Assembly (NCBI GenBank): GCA_013396525.1
Contig: VWYX01000010.1
Coordinates: forward strand, 269,001-333,000
Source of the DNA: Chaetorhynchus papuensis
Taxonomy: Eukaryota > Chordata > Aves > Passeriformes > Rhipiduridae
DNA length: 64,000 nucleotides
Direction: 5' to 3'
Shown here: one piece after another, positions 38,746 to 50,930 of the stretch
Numbering within the stretch: position 1 is the first letter of the stretch
How the letters are laid out: every line of letters begins with the position of its first letter
The notes under the pieces: model-generated
The model's input: only the letters and a program-made list of their open reading frames with translations
What the model was told of the DNA's origin: nothing
The model's database searches: none
Program-made: the position numbers and the translations under genes

Positions 38746-39580
38746 CTGTAATGAGAGCAGGGGCTGGTTAGATATTACAGTGATATGATGTGATGGCTAA
38801 GGTGGGGAGAATTTGCCATGCATTAAAGTAGCAATAATAACACACTTATCACAGCCATTATAGTTTTATGCTCCACAAAAGTGACTTGAATACCACCAGC
38901 TTGTTTAATTTTACTATTTAGTAAAAAAAGAAAGTGGGTAGGTTTCTCCTAAAACCTATTCAAACAGATTTTATCTATGGTTTTCAGTAAGGATTTCTTC
39001 CTTACTGTAACAAAGATTTTCTTCAATGAGACAAAAGAATACAGGAAGCTTTTATTAAAAAAAAAAAAAAAAAAAGTAGGAATTGCAAAGCAGGAGATGA
39101 GATTTTTTTCCCCTTTAACCCATACTGTGCTTACCAAGTAGCCTTGCTCAACAGCTAATTTCTTATGGTTAGTCACATGTGATATTTCTCACTGATGTAT
39201 CAGCACTCAGAAAAAAGGATGAAGGCCAGGCGGCACTCAAGTACAACACAAATATTATTTCAAGATTTTAACTGGAATTAAATAAGCTTGCACTCATAGT
39301 GCTTATCCTCTGCATTTAGGTTATTCTAGAACCCAGTTTCAGAGACTCTTTGGGGGGATTCCTGTTTCCTCTTTCAGACCGAATCTTCAAACAGCCTTCG
39401 AAGGATGAGAAGACTTCCCATCCTCTCCCAGTTAAAAAATTTCCCCCAACCAAACAAAGTCCCCAGGCCTTTCCTTCTCTCCTGCTGCGTCGCTGCTTTT
39501 CACTTGCCCAGTAGCTACGGCAGAGACACTGATTTCCTGGCTCTGGCGGGATTGGTGGAGTGGGACAGATTCGGGTCTGC
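38746..39580. other. Unassigned; possible ERV-associated flank
   Basis: The left half is plain AT-rich DNA with a poly(A) at 39057-39075. From about 39316 to 39580 the sequence becomes GC-richer and continues without a break from the LTR-like element on its right. Read on the minus strand it could be the start of an ERV leader region. I see no primer-binding site or gag motif, so it may equally be host flank. Confidence 0.4.
39057..39075. repeat. Poly(A) run
   Basis: Nineteen A residues on the plus strand, isolated. Confidence 0.95.
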
Positions 39581-40123
39581 TGATGTGGGATGCCTGCGAG
39601 CTCCTTTAAAAGCAGACAGGTGATGAACCGCGGCAAAGGGCGAAAGAAGGACCAATGTCTGAACTTATAATTCCAGCTGTTTATTGTCCCCAAGGAGGAG
39701 AAGCAGCAGCGAGGACACAGGCTAGAGGGATTGCTCAAGAAAGGCGCCTGCACGGCTTCTCTTTCCCTTTTTGTGCATGAATGGGGGGAGGGGCAGGGCG
39801 AGGAAAAAAGGACCAATGAGTGAGTGACGGGTACTGACATACAGCCAGTAGGGGGAGAACAGGGGAGAAACTTAGGTGAACAAACCAGCTACAAACGGAA
39901 TACCTGAGAACTTTCTGGACATTAATACACAGTAAATTAACCCTATGAATAGGTATCAGGGAGCCAAGGAAAGGTCCAGAAGGAGGGGAGGAGATGCTGC
40001 AGGACTGACACCTAGTGGGAGGTGATCTAAACCGTGGCCCTGCCCCCAGAGTCAGAGTCCTGGGTGGGGAAATCCACCCACTGACCCTCACTCAGTTCAC
40101 CCGTGGGCTGGATCACCACAACA
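39581..40123 (-). mobile_element. Probable ERV LTR, second family
   Basis: On the minus strand the element starts TGTTGTGGTGATCCAGCCCA at 40123 and ends CCACATCA at 39581. The termini TGTTGTGG and CCACATCA are inverted copies with one mismatch. An AATAAA signal (reversed TTTATT, 39680-39685) lies about 100 bp before the 3' end, followed by a GC-rich U5-like part, as expected for an LTR. Length (about 543 bp) fits an avian ERV LTR. It is unlike the ERVL-type LTRs elsewhere in the window. No matching target-site duplication is visible, and neither flank carries a recognisable gag, pol or env. A 174-codon minus-strand frame (39316-39840) runs across its end and is not considered a gene. Confidence 0.55.
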
Positions 40124-42795
40124 CTCTCCTACCATCAGACACCAAAAATGTTATATTGCAGGTTTGAGGAGACATTTGTTTGCAGTGACTGAGTGCTGCT
40201 TGTTAGGAAGGAACCTGTGCCCATCTGAGTCTGGTCTCTCCCACTTGGGTCTGGAGCCTCTCAGTGTTGGAGGTGAGTAGTAAAGTATAATATGTGTTGG
40301 ATATGGTGACTATAATGTAAATATTTTTCAGGTACATTTTGAGGAATTTGAGTCCAACTACGGTCCCAGGACACAACCGTGGGTAAATGTTTCCAGTATC
40401 ACTGTATGTAGTAACCTAACCAAACAGTTCTGTGACAGTCCTGGAAATTAGATTCTCAATCTCAGGTTGGCATGGGACACTTGCCACTGGTATTGAAAAT
40501 GCAGCTTTATCCCTTGACTCCAAGAAAATTCTCCCCTGAGCCATACGAGGAAAATATACAGAACCAACTGGAGAAGCCCCTGTTCTGAAGCAAAAGAATA
40601 CCTTGATACAGCACAAGACAGCAGGGGAACAGGAGTTGTGAGAAAAAGAGCATGAAAGGAAAAGGTAACAGATTTATTTCTGAACACAATGAAGAGGGTA
40701 GAATGCCAAAGGAAACAAATCAATGGTCTTTCTGAAATGGCTAGATATAAAACATTTGACACCATTTTGTACAAAGATTCCAGTTCCAGATATGGAAAAG
40801 AATTTTACCAGAAATGGCAGATGCTCTGGAGCTCACCTGGACTATATTCTTGGACAGAGGGGGCTGTTTTTTCTCAAATGTTCCTTTTATTTCAAACAGA
40901 AATTAAGGTGAATTATCAATTTGATCCACTAAGCTGATTACTCTTGTCCTTTCTGAAAGTCAAAAGAAGGTGGTGGGAGAAGACTTTGCTATCTCTGAGT
41001 AAATCTGGAGAGTCTGCAAGTGAAAGAGCGTGATTCTAGCTCATGTGACTACTTTCCAGATTCATTGGTGGGTCCTGGGAGATGTTCACAGATAACTTTG
41101 TTTTGGACCTCCATTCCTGGCAATAAGAGAGGAACAGCACTATCAAGCTTCAACAAATTTGTACAAAAATCAAGGAGCAGGAAAATATAGGTCTGGAGTA
41201 CAGTAGAGCTTATTCTCTTTATTAGTACCTGATTTCTGTGATGTGAACATATACAGACTGTGCTCATGATGATCTTTTTGATGTCCTTCTCTCCACCCCG
41301 TGTTTTAAACCACCTTCAAAGATTCTGTCCTCTGCTTCAAGATTCGTGCCAGCTGTTTGCATCATTTGCGTCTTATCACGCTTCATGTGAGGAAGTGGAT
41401 GATTGCTCTTCTGTGGGTATCCTCAGTTAATCCTGGTCAAGATGAATCTGAAAACAGGGGGAGCTGGGCGCCATCTCTTTGAAGGGTAACCTTAATGTCA
41501 TTTATGAAGATGCGATGAAGGAAAACACCTTAAATTTGGCTTGATTAACAGAAATAAACAGGGAATGACATTTCAAATAAAGGAAAATCAGGACATTGAA
41601 AGTCAGGAATTGTAGTATCATATGAAACTTTAATTAAAAACACATATTGCAACATTCATAATAAAACCGTGGGAGCTGGCAAGACTGGTGGCATTTATGG
41701 TTATAGCAGCTTGTATCCCTCACAGCCAAGCAGTTGGCATCAAACTGAGAAGAATCACACAGCAGCGCACATAGGCTCCCAAAATGTAAAATTCAGGAGC
41801 TTCAGCCTGTGGCTCTGGACACCAAGTTGCAGAGAAAGGGTCAGGACTGAAAGCTTGTTTGTAGGCAGGTGGAGGAGGGGGGAACATATTCTGAGATGGA
41901 GAGTTTAGCTGCTCATCGTAGGTGTTACATGGAAATAACTCTAGTTAGGCTTGAAAACCATCTCAGTCTTCAGTCTTGAAGTCTTTTTTCCCAGCTCACA
42001 ATTGTTAGGTTGTAAACACGGGACGCCATGAGGTTATTTTGCAAATATAACTTATCAGGTCATGCATTTGGTGTAATCTTTGTGACTCATCACTTGAAAG
42101 CTCACCTCCACTTCTGTTCTGATATATATCATCAAATGCTATACCATAGTACAGTTTCTTTCTAAGCTGTCCAAGAATGAAAAGTAAGCTTTTCAATGTA
42201 AAGTCAATAAAATGTCTGTGTTCACTTTTATAAAACTGTGTTCTAGGGTATATGTAGGATATATAACAGAGATACTTAGAGAAATCAGATTCTGAATTCA
42301 CATAAGAGATAACTCATGAGTGACGTGTAGGTGTGTTAATTCAGTCAAAGAACAGGATCAGCACTTTATAGTGCATCCTAAGAAATACAGCTGATGAGCT
42401 TGAGTTGCACTGCATAAATAAAATCCTTCTCTCCTGTCTCCTCACCCATCTTAAAGAAGTCTAAATATCTATATTTTACTGTTCAACCCAGGATTTTTAA
42501 AAACTACTTAGTCACACTCTAGTGATGGACCTGATTTTTTCTAATTCAGTCTTTATTTTGATGTTATCTGTTGCATTTATAAGAAATACCTCTGTTTTCA
42601 GGGCCTCAAGAAAGAGCATGAAAGTGAAAACCTTAGGTTAGCTACTTTCTGGAAAACAATTATGGCATCTGAATGCCAATTTCTATAGCATTGGTATTTT
42701 TTAGTTTCTTTAGACTCAATGCAGAAGATTATTTTCAGCAGGTCTGCAGATTTACACACATAAACCACAGAAAATAATTTTTTTGCATTTGCATT
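40124..42795. other. Mostly unassigned stretch
   Basis: No gene recognised. Just right of the LTR-like element, the minus strand reads AACATTTTTGGTGTCTGATG (40136-40155), which loosely resembles an LTR end followed by a primer-binding site. The 82-codon frame at 40689-40937 has no recognisable domain. The remainder is ordinary AT-rich DNA. Confidence 0.5.
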
Positions 42796-43222
42796 TGTCC
42801 TGATTTCAGCTGGGATAGAGTTCATTTTCTCAACAGCTGGTACATTGCTTTGGATTCGGATGACAATAGTGTTGATAACGCACTGATGTTTTGACTGTTG
42901 CTAAGTAGTGTTTTCCTGAAGTCAAGGACTTTTCAGTGTCTCATGAGCTGCTGGTGAGGAGCTGCATAAAAAGCTGTAAAGGAGAAAGGTCAGGTGTGTT
43001 GGAATCTTCCATACAATAGAACATCCTGCTCAGTAAATAAACTGGGGGAGCTATGTGGAAGGGGGGTGCCTGCTGTAAACTGTGGGCAGTCACACAGAAA
43101 GATGTTGACTACTTTTGGGGGATGGGCTGGGCAGCAACCTGCAGGTGGTGGGCAATTTTATTGCACATCACTTGTTTCTCTCGGGTTGAATTACTCTCTC
43201 TCCCTCTCTATATAATTACAGC

Positions 43223-43277
<55 letters not shown>

Positions 43278-43437
43278 TTATTTTATATATTTTTCCAATT
43301 AATTAATTGTTCTTATCTCAACCCACAATGTTTACTTTTACTTTGCCATTTTCCTCCCCACGAGGCAGGGGGTGAGGGGAGAGTGAGAAAAGGCCTGTAT
43401 GGTATTTAATTGCCATCTGGAGTTAAACAATATTAAC
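42796..43437 (+). mobile_element. Solo LTR, avian ERVL-like family (copy 2 of 4)
   Basis: Sense orientation. It opens TGTCCTGATTTCAGCTGGGA and ends near GGAGTTAAACAATATTAACA; the last bases have diverged from the family end TTTAAACCACGACA. Shared landmarks are GTTGATAACGCACTGATG (about 42873-42890), CTCAGTAAATAAACTGGGGG (about 43029-43048, the TATA-like region of the family) and CTTATCTCAACCCAC (about 43312-43326, just after the usual polyadenylation region). The internal ATT tract is expanded to about 54 bp (43223-43276), which makes this copy longer than the others. No internal ERV genes flank it and no target-site duplication is clear. Confidence 0.88.
43223..43276. repeat. (ATT)18 microsatellite inside the LTR
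   Basis: A pure ATT/TTA trinucleotide array of about 54 bp, located where the other three family members carry a short interrupted ATT-rich tract. The apparent poly-isoleucine frame across it is an artefact of the repeat. Confidence 0.95.
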
Positions 43438-46400
43438 AAATTTAAAACATTGCTGGCCATGTCTATATATTTTCATCTTCTAGTGCGTAAGAATATTGTC
43501 TCATATAAATGGGAGATTATTTCTAATACAACATTTTTGGAATTCACATTAAGCATTAAAAAATCAGCCTGCTTAAGTTTGAGAGGAGAAGTGAATATGA
43601 AGGACAACTAAAAGACTGTATTGAACAACAGTGAGTTATAGGCCTACTTAGGCATATGCACACGAGCTAGAGGATGAAACTTTTGTAATTTTTCAGCTCA
43701 TTTAATCTGAAAGGCCCACATGCTGAGTTACGTAGCCAGAGTTCACATCTGCAGTTTGGTTGGTACATGCCTCTGGTGCTGGCATTAGCCCTGTGACCAC
43801 AGTGGCTTCTAATGCTCAGCTCTTCTAGTGGTTTGGCATCTTTCACAGTCCCTCAGGCTCTACAGTAGAGCAAGCGGACACCCACACTGGATGCCAAGAG
43901 AGTCATCTTAATAAATGACATATTACAAGCCTTGTGAAAGTTAATTTGCTTTGCTCCATGGTGTAGTTGGCTAACTTCCTGTTACTGAAGGTTGAGGGCT
44001 AAATGCAGCTATGCTAAGACTATGCAAATTCTTGCCTTTTGGGCAACACAGTACAGAAGCCAGTCTTATTAAAAGTAATTTTTGCCTTTGTTTTCTAAAA
44101 CAAAACTTAAATGTTACACTGGCTTGGAAGTTATCTACTAGCCCATGTTAGGGGTAATGAATTCACATCTAAAGGCTTGTCATTTTTATAACAAAGTATG
44201 TATTTTATGAAATGTAGAACAAAGATTCTGCTAATTCTTATTTTCTGACCTGTGATTTGATGACAAGTGATATTAGCTGTTGGACAGTGACCAATAAAGA
44301 GCTGAGAGCACAGGGCAGGCAACTCATTCTTCCCTCAGTCTATGTCATATTTACTTTCCTATTCTCTTTTTACAGAGCATCACCTGAATACAGCAATTTT
44401 GTGACACGTGCAAATATGTAGGCACTCATTACTTTCACAGCTAAGATTTTGCAGTATTTTCTGCTTCTAGCTCCTGTTTCAGTTACTACTTTGGTGAAAC
44501 ATTCTTCTTTGCCTGAACTGTCTGTCTGCTGCCTTTGCTTACTGGCTCCTGATTCTTCTAAAAAGCACATGCATCAGAGAGGAAAGATTTATGTATGTAG
44601 AAGAAACTACTTTTTAGGCCTGGAAACAGTCTCTGTGGAAGGGCCAATCGGGGCTTGAACTAAAAATTGGCTTTGGTTTTACTGAACTTTGAAGCTCTGA
44701 GAAGAGCTGCTTGTTGTGTGTATGGTTCCCAGTCAGCTCACACTGTGTGAGTCGGAGGAGTGGTGAGCTGTGCCAACACGTGAAGCCAATTTAGTTGGGT
44801 AGTGAAAGTGTGAAGGAGTTCTGTCAGGCGAAACCAGGACCATTATCATCTTCTTTCTTGAGGGTATAGTAGGAAAGAGGGCAGCAACCTTCAGGCTGTT
44901 ATACCCAGACTATGACTTGAAGACACCATGAGGCAGAAAACAGATATTTTTCACTGTATTTTGGAGTAAAAGTTTCTCAATTTTTTAACTCTGTAATTAA
45001 AACTGACCTTAAAACTGAAGTTCAAATGTCACAGAATTGCTTTCTTTTTGATACTGTCACAACGATTATTGTAAGTTATGTTGAAGTTCATGCATGGTTA
45101 AAGTATCAGTATTCTCTTCGTTGTGGAGGTTTTCCTACTTCCATGCTTGCCTCCTGCCCTACCTTTATTGGTAGTGCTGAAACCATTTTGTCTAGGAACT
45201 GCCTATACTTTATCTGTATCACTAATATACAAGGATTTGAGTGGAGACATATGGCCAGCATCAGCTTAGATATTTAATTTTGAGATGACATTCTATTAAT
45301 CCATCTGAAAAGGGAGAAGCCACCATATAACTGGTTGCAATTAGTCAAACCACAATTTTCTCTAACCAATTCAGTGTAAACCAAAAGCCAAAATAATATT
45401 TTAGAATTACGACATCACTCCCAGATTTGCATCTCATGAAGAATTCCCAGGGCTAAGATTCAAGCCATACTGCAAAACCAGCCCTCAATTACAACTTTTT
45501 AGAGAGGAAGATCAGTGGCAGGTGGTGCCTGCTATAAAAGCCTCATTAAAACACCTTCTGTTTGAATATCACAAAAGGGAGTCACCAGATGGAGGCACAG
45601 CTCCACATGGTAGTCTTACCTCAAATGAGAGCTTCACCTGACACTTTGGGGACGGCAGGATTTTTTCTCCAGCTAACAAGCCACTGAAGTTCAAGAGAGG
45701 ATATATTAGGATTAATTGCACTTGATCGCTAATCCATTGTAATGCCATATGCTAAAGGCATTGTTCATTGTCAAGCTAAGAGACAGGTAGGGCCCCTCTG
45801 GTAATGTAAACTGTCCCCATTTCCACAGATCTAATCTAATTTCACCTCCTTACAGACCTCAGATTCCAGTAAAGATATTTAACTCTTCCTGCTTTGTCTC
45901 CTGATGCATTTTTGAATGGTAGCAAATCTGATACAGAAACTAATGATGCTGAAATGTGCTGATGTATTGGAAAATGATTTTTCCTGTTGCTGCTTGTTGA
46001 AATGAGCAAAATACTGAAAGGATATTTACTCAATTGTGTGATCAGCCTCTTGGTCCAAAGGGCCAATTCTTCCCTCATCAGCTGCACAGTTTCTTCTCAC
46101 ACTTCCTCCCTTTGCTAGTCCCAAAACACATTTGAAGAGTATATTATTTACTAGTTGAGAATAATTGGCAAGCTAAATCATGTGAGTAAAGTTTATGTTT
46201 CTTAAAGGAGGCGTTGTCACCTTGCACAGTCCTTGGAGTGGGAGGATTTTTTCAGTGGCTTGGCTTTGGCATTGGTCCAAATCATTAAGTGCCAAACAGT
46301 GTAACCAGAGAATTTTTCATAGCTCTGTTGTGTGTTTTGTGTTAAGCTACTTTAAATACTACCACCCACCGAGGCTGTTTCTTAAATCAAGGAGGTCAGT

Positions 46401-47500
46401 TGGATTAAATATGTAGAGTGTGTATTTGTAAGAAGTAGAAGGAAGGCAGGTGAGTTGAATTAATATGTTTTTTACCAAGTGATATGTATCATCCTATGTC
46501 ACAGAAGGAAAAAGGTAAACAAGCCAAAACCTGTAATTTTTTGTAGACATTGTGCTAACTGTTCAGGGCCAAAATATGTTTTCATACTAATCTGATTTGA
46601 GGGCTGATCCACTCAAACTGAGGGAGCAAGAAATGAGTCAGCGGTTTGGTATATAACATCTCATCTTGTGCTACTTTCTTAAGACTACTCTATACTTACA
46701 AAATGCCTTCTGTTCCAGAAAAGACTCCAAGTGTGTTGCCAGCTGTACACACTTAAAGATCAGTTCAACCACCAGTGAAATATAACTATCTCTGGGGTGG
46801 AACACAGAAGCTCCTCCGTTCCATTAAAAGCAAAACACACTTTTAGGAGGAGGAAGTAAAAAATGTCTGCTTCAGCTGCAGTTCCAAGGGAAATTGTGCT
46901 GGCAGAATATAATTACTGTCGTTGAAAATTGCCCAAGACACTGGAACCAGCATTCTCCACTCCTGGAAAAGGTGTCAGTGGATCTTTAGCAATAACAGGT
47001 GCTCAAGGCCTCAAGTTTGCTTTGAGTTCAGAAGACATTGGCTGACGCACAGGACAAAACGTTTCCTCTCCATTAAGCAGAATGTCAGGTATCTCTAGCG
47101 TTTCCAACCCCACCTGTTTCCCTCTCTTCCCAATATCTGTATTACATATATTACAAGGCCAGCTGACTTAGTCTACCTAGTCTGTAAATTTGGCTTCCTT
47201 TTAAACCAGGATTCTGATGGTATTTCCAAACCAGTACAAGCATGTCAAAGCATTTTTCCACTGTCTCTTCTAAGGAAATCCCTTTAAGTTATTTTGGAGT
47301 GGTTATTCTTATTTAATTGGGAAAATTAAATGTGGTGGCTGAAAACAGGAGAGTTTTACCTTCTGAAGAGTAGATGGGACATGACATTCCTTTGGTATTT
47401 TTATAACTTTCCTGCATACTGAGTGCTTTGAAGAACTGTTACATAATCCTTGTTGTAAGCTGATAAGCAGAGCCCTTTCTGGCTGTATCTTTATTCCTAG
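43438..47500. other. Gene-free AT-rich stretch
   Basis: No gene, RNA gene or transposon recognised in about 4 kb. All frames are under 85 codons, with no domain or splice support that I could find. Confidence 0.55.
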
Positions 47501-47653
47501 AAAGTGAAGAGTGTTTCAGAGAAGTCACAGATGACTATTTTTCCATTTGTTGAAGGACTTGTGAGAAAATTGCCTCAAAGCAACAATTCTGCCTTTATGA
47601 TAGTTCTGAAAATGTTGTTGAGATTGAAGAGACAAGATGTTGTAGACGAAATG
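47501..47653 (+). CDS. Candidate isolated coding exon (death-fold-like), unassigned
   Basis: A polypyrimidine-rich stretch ending TTATTCCTAG precedes 47501, and GTAACT follows 47653. Together they delimit a possible 153-base exon of exactly 51 codons in phase 0 at both ends. The frame is open and continues past the donor to 47692. Its predicted peptide is amphipathic and helical. The tail pattern LVRKLP...SAFMIVLKMLLRL...DVVDEM resembles the last two helices of death-fold domains (CARD or death domain), in which a leucine-rich helix ends in an acidic/hydrophobic cap. No partner exon was found in the window, and frames of this length occur by chance here. It may be a real exon, an exon relic or coincidence; I cannot name a gene. 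Confidence 0.22.
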
Positions 47654-47699
47654 GTAACTCCAGTTTTTGACTTGGATAGATTAGAAGGGTAGGAGGTCA

Positions 47700-48243
47700 T
47701 TTTCTGCCAAGATATTATTTTTATCCTAGATGACCCTTAGGATATAGGGGTGTATTTGATTGTTCTTTCCCCAGTGAAAAACTTTGGTCTTTTCCTTGTT
47801 GAACTTTATGAAATATCTGTTGGTTCATTTCTCCACCCTGTCAAGATCCCTCTGGCAATGAATTGGGAGGCAGGGTGAGCTGCTGGTGTATCAACCATTC
47901 CATCTGGATTTGTATAATCAACAAACTTGCTGAGGATATGTTTTTTCCCATAATCCGAAACATTAATGAAGATGTAAAATGGTATCAGCACTGACTCCTA
48001 GGGTTCACTTTTGGCTACCAACTTTGTTCCCACTGATCACCACTCTCAGAGCCCAGCCATCAGAGAGTTTTCAATCCACATCACTGCCTGCTCATCCAGC
48101 CTATACATCAGGAGTTTGTCTACAAGGTTCTAATGAGAAACAGTGTCAAAAATATGACTGAAATCAATGTAGATAATATCCACTGCTCTCTCCTTGTCTC
48201 TCAAATTGTTGTTTCGTCACAGAAGGTTATCAAGTTGGCCAGC
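47700..48243 (-). mobile_element. CR1 LINE reverse-transcriptase remnant
   Basis: The minus strand encodes decayed CR1 reverse transcriptase. It carries motif A as IYIDFSHIFDTV (about 48141-48180), a region near 48000-48100 matching the post-motif A segment, and the later block FIKFNKEKTKVFHWGKNN (about 47765-47815). The coding frame is interrupted by stops and frame changes. The right side ends abruptly at the start of the LTR at 48244. The left side fades around 47700, before the final reverse-transcriptase block and 3' end. This is an internal CR1 segment that has lost its 3' end by erosion or deletion. Confidence 0.88.
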
Positions 48244-48786
48244 AGTCCTGATTTCATCTGGGATAGAGTTAATTCCTTTTCAGTGGTTGGGGCAGCCCTG
48301 CATTTTGGATTCAGTGTGGGAATAATGTTGATAACACACTGGTGTTTTGGTTGTTGCTAAGTTGTGTTTATCCTGAGCCAGGGGCTATTTTGTGTCTTAT
48401 GCTCTGCCATTGAGGAGGTAGAAAAAGGAAAGCTGTGAGGAAGCATAGCCAGGACAGGTCATTTGGACTGACAAAAGGAATATTCCGCACTCCAGAACAT
48501 CATGCCCAGTATAAAAATTCTGTGAGTTACCCAGAAGAGAGGTTGATTAGGGTTTGGAGATGGGGCCTGGCATTGCCCAATGCTTGTAGAACAATTGTTT
48601 TGTGAATCACTTGCTTTTCCTTTATTTTTTCTTTTTCTATTGTTACTATATTTTATTTTGTTTTAATTATTAAACTGTCTTGATCTCAACCTACAGGTTT
48701 TACTTTTGATTTTCCTCCCTTTTCCAGGAAAGCTGTGAGTGAGCAGCTTTGTGGTGAGTAGTTGCAGCTGAGTTTAAACCATGACA
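48244..48786 (+). mobile_element. Solo LTR, avian ERVL-like family (copy 3 of 4)
   Basis: Sense orientation. It starts at AGTCCTGATTTCATCTGGGA, the family TG start being mutated, and ends TTTAAACCATGACA at 48786. Family landmarks are AATGTTGATAACACACTGGTG (about 48325-48345), a TATA-like CAGTATAAAAATTC (about 48508-48521), the ATTAAA polyadenylation signal (48669-48674) and CTTGATCTCAACC (about 48679-48691). The left edge abuts a CR1 reverse-transcriptase remnant. The 5-bp flanks (CCAGC and CCAAG) agree at only three positions, so a target-site duplication is not demonstrable. No ERV genes are attached. Confidence 0.88.
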
Positions 48787-49132
48787 CCAAGCATCATCAG
48801 AGATCTTTTCACACTGGGGTGGTGAAGAGCTGAAAAAAAGCATATGGATTTGGTTGGTGTATGTAGAACTGTGCTGGTATGAAACAACCCTAAAAAAATT
48901 TAATGAGAGTCAAATGAATGATATTTAAAAGGTAGACTGCTTTGAAAGGTCTTGTGCTTCAAAGGTCAGGTGAGACCTACGTAAATATTTTAATTTGTAG
49001 TTAAGGTTTGGACTTTTGACCCATTAAATGATTTCAGGTTTTTTCTTACAAGAGAATGAGCTGAGGGTCTTGAGGGATGAGGAGACCCTCACTGGGTAAA
49101 TCAATTACAGGGTTAATATCCTTTTAAATTGT

Positions 49133-49260
49133 TAATAATACTACTACTAATAATAACAACAGCAATAATTGTAATAACAACCTTCTAATAATACTTTTTT
49201 ATAATTAACCTTTTAATAATAATAGTAACAATAATAACAATAATATCCTTTTAAAGGATT
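49133..49260. repeat. Decayed TAA/AAC-rich simple repeat
   Basis: Imperfect TAATAA/AACAATAA arrays, with the phrase ATATCCTTTTAAA occurring near both ends (about 49117 and 49240) and CCTTTTAATAATAAT between. It looks like an old microsatellite with internal duplications. Confidence 0.75.
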
Positions 49261-50868
49261 AATAACCCTTTGATGGATTAATTTGAAGCAAGAGGGATGT
49301 CTGATACTTCATTTTTTACACTTAACAATAGCAAAAAATGATATCACACGTATCAAGTTCTTCTGTATTAAAAGTAATGCATCTAGATGGTACATTTAAT
49401 CTGTGTTTCAGAGTCTATAGAACTATAGTCTATAGTCTATAACTGCTCCTTAACTCAAAATCCAATAACCCACCTGTGTTAATCAAATTTTGCCGGACAT
49501 AGAGGACCTGGAGCAAAGTGTTGGTGCTTGTATGTTTTTTCTTTTTCTCTCAGTGTTACTGGTAATTTCTTTTTCTTCCATTAGAAAGAATTTCTAGACT
49601 TTCTCCTTTCTGAATTTCATTTGTGTGCTGTATGGTTTTCCATTTTCAGCCATTTCCACCGTTTCTATATGCCTGTTTCTAGACTCTTGACTAAAAGACT
49701 GGGCTAAGGACCTGTTGAATTTGGGTTTGGGAGGATGGAGATAAACAGGTTTTTGCAGATCCTACCTACTAATAGATAGTATTTTCATGTTAGCAGGCAT
49801 ATATCTTTAGGATTATTAAATGTAATTTTAAAAAAACGATGTCCTTTTTAGTTAATATTTAATCAACAGTATTTATATTCTCTGCAACAGATTTCACTGC
49901 TGTCATTTTTATATTCCTCTTTCTGGCATTTTTTGTTTCTCAGTTCATGCTTTACCCTATTTTACCTTACCCACCCAAGGAACAAAGACATTAGAATCCC
50001 AAACACTATTTTAATCCAATTACAAATAACCTAATGTTCCTGAAAGAGACAGAATATCAAACATAGTGCTGCCTTCAGATGTTACTTTTTACGTCACCTG
50101 AGTGTAACATGAATAATCTTAATTTTTGTAAATGCAGAGAACCTAGAGGCCTCCTTTACTTTTTTTGGCATTTTGAATCCTCAAGGATTTATATTAGTCA
50201 AACGTTGGTGAATACTCAAGCAGATAGGCTACCTTCTGTATTTAAGAAAAAAAGTAATCTTGTGTTCCTATGTAAAACTGTCCTTCTGCCAATAAAAATA
50301 GACAGACTTCTGTGCCACTGTTACTTTTGATTTGCCAGGAGGGTGAAATAAATAAATATCTATAAATGATATGTTGATAGCCAGTTAATTTGGATAATGC
50401 TTTTGTACTGTGCATGAGAAACAAAGCTGACAAACTGAAGCCATTGTATGAAAGGTTTAGAGCCAGCAGGGAGAACTTATCCTCTTTTGGTGTCCTGATG
50501 CATGCATCCAATGAAGATGCAGCAAACTAAATCACTGGAGAGAATGACTGTGGAGCTGATTAATGCACCACTAGCTCACCTGTATTACTCTTCATCTCCC
50601 AAAGAGAACACGTGACTTTGCAGGGACTTGTATGCTCCATGTTTTTTCACCATGGTCTGGTGGAAGCAAAGGATTCCATTCTTGCTACAAAAATTTTTGC
50701 TACTGAAGTTATTAGTCATACTATTATATTTGTATAAATAATAATAATCACATTTATTATTTTTTCTAATACTGGGGTAGAATACTTGTATATGTGTAAC
50801 TGGCAGCAGTATTCACATCCTTGTACCATTATGCAAATAATAAGAGAAATAATGTGTTTTCTCATGTA

Positions 50869-50930
50869 TCTTCCCTTTTTTTTTCCTTTCTTTTCCTCCT
50901 CTCCCCCCTTTCCCCCACATCTTTCCCGTA
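50869..50930. repeat. Polypyrimidine tract
   Basis: About 60 bases almost exclusively C and T on the plus strand. It is low-complexity sequence, with no exon acceptor function demonstrated. Confidence 0.8.

Noticed and set aside
38248..38751. 167-codon plus-strand frame and overlapping minus-strand frames
   Set aside because: They overlie a GC-rich antisense CR1 3' region with few stop codons. No domain is recognisable.
39316..39840. 174-codon minus-strand frame, the longest in the window
   Set aside because: It starts inside an LTR-like element and crosses its AATAAA and end. Its composition is low-information and no gag or host domain is visible.
43053..43409. Plus-strand 118-codon frame with poly-isoleucine
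   Set aside because: The frame runs through the ATT microsatellite inside a solo LTR; it is not a protein gene.
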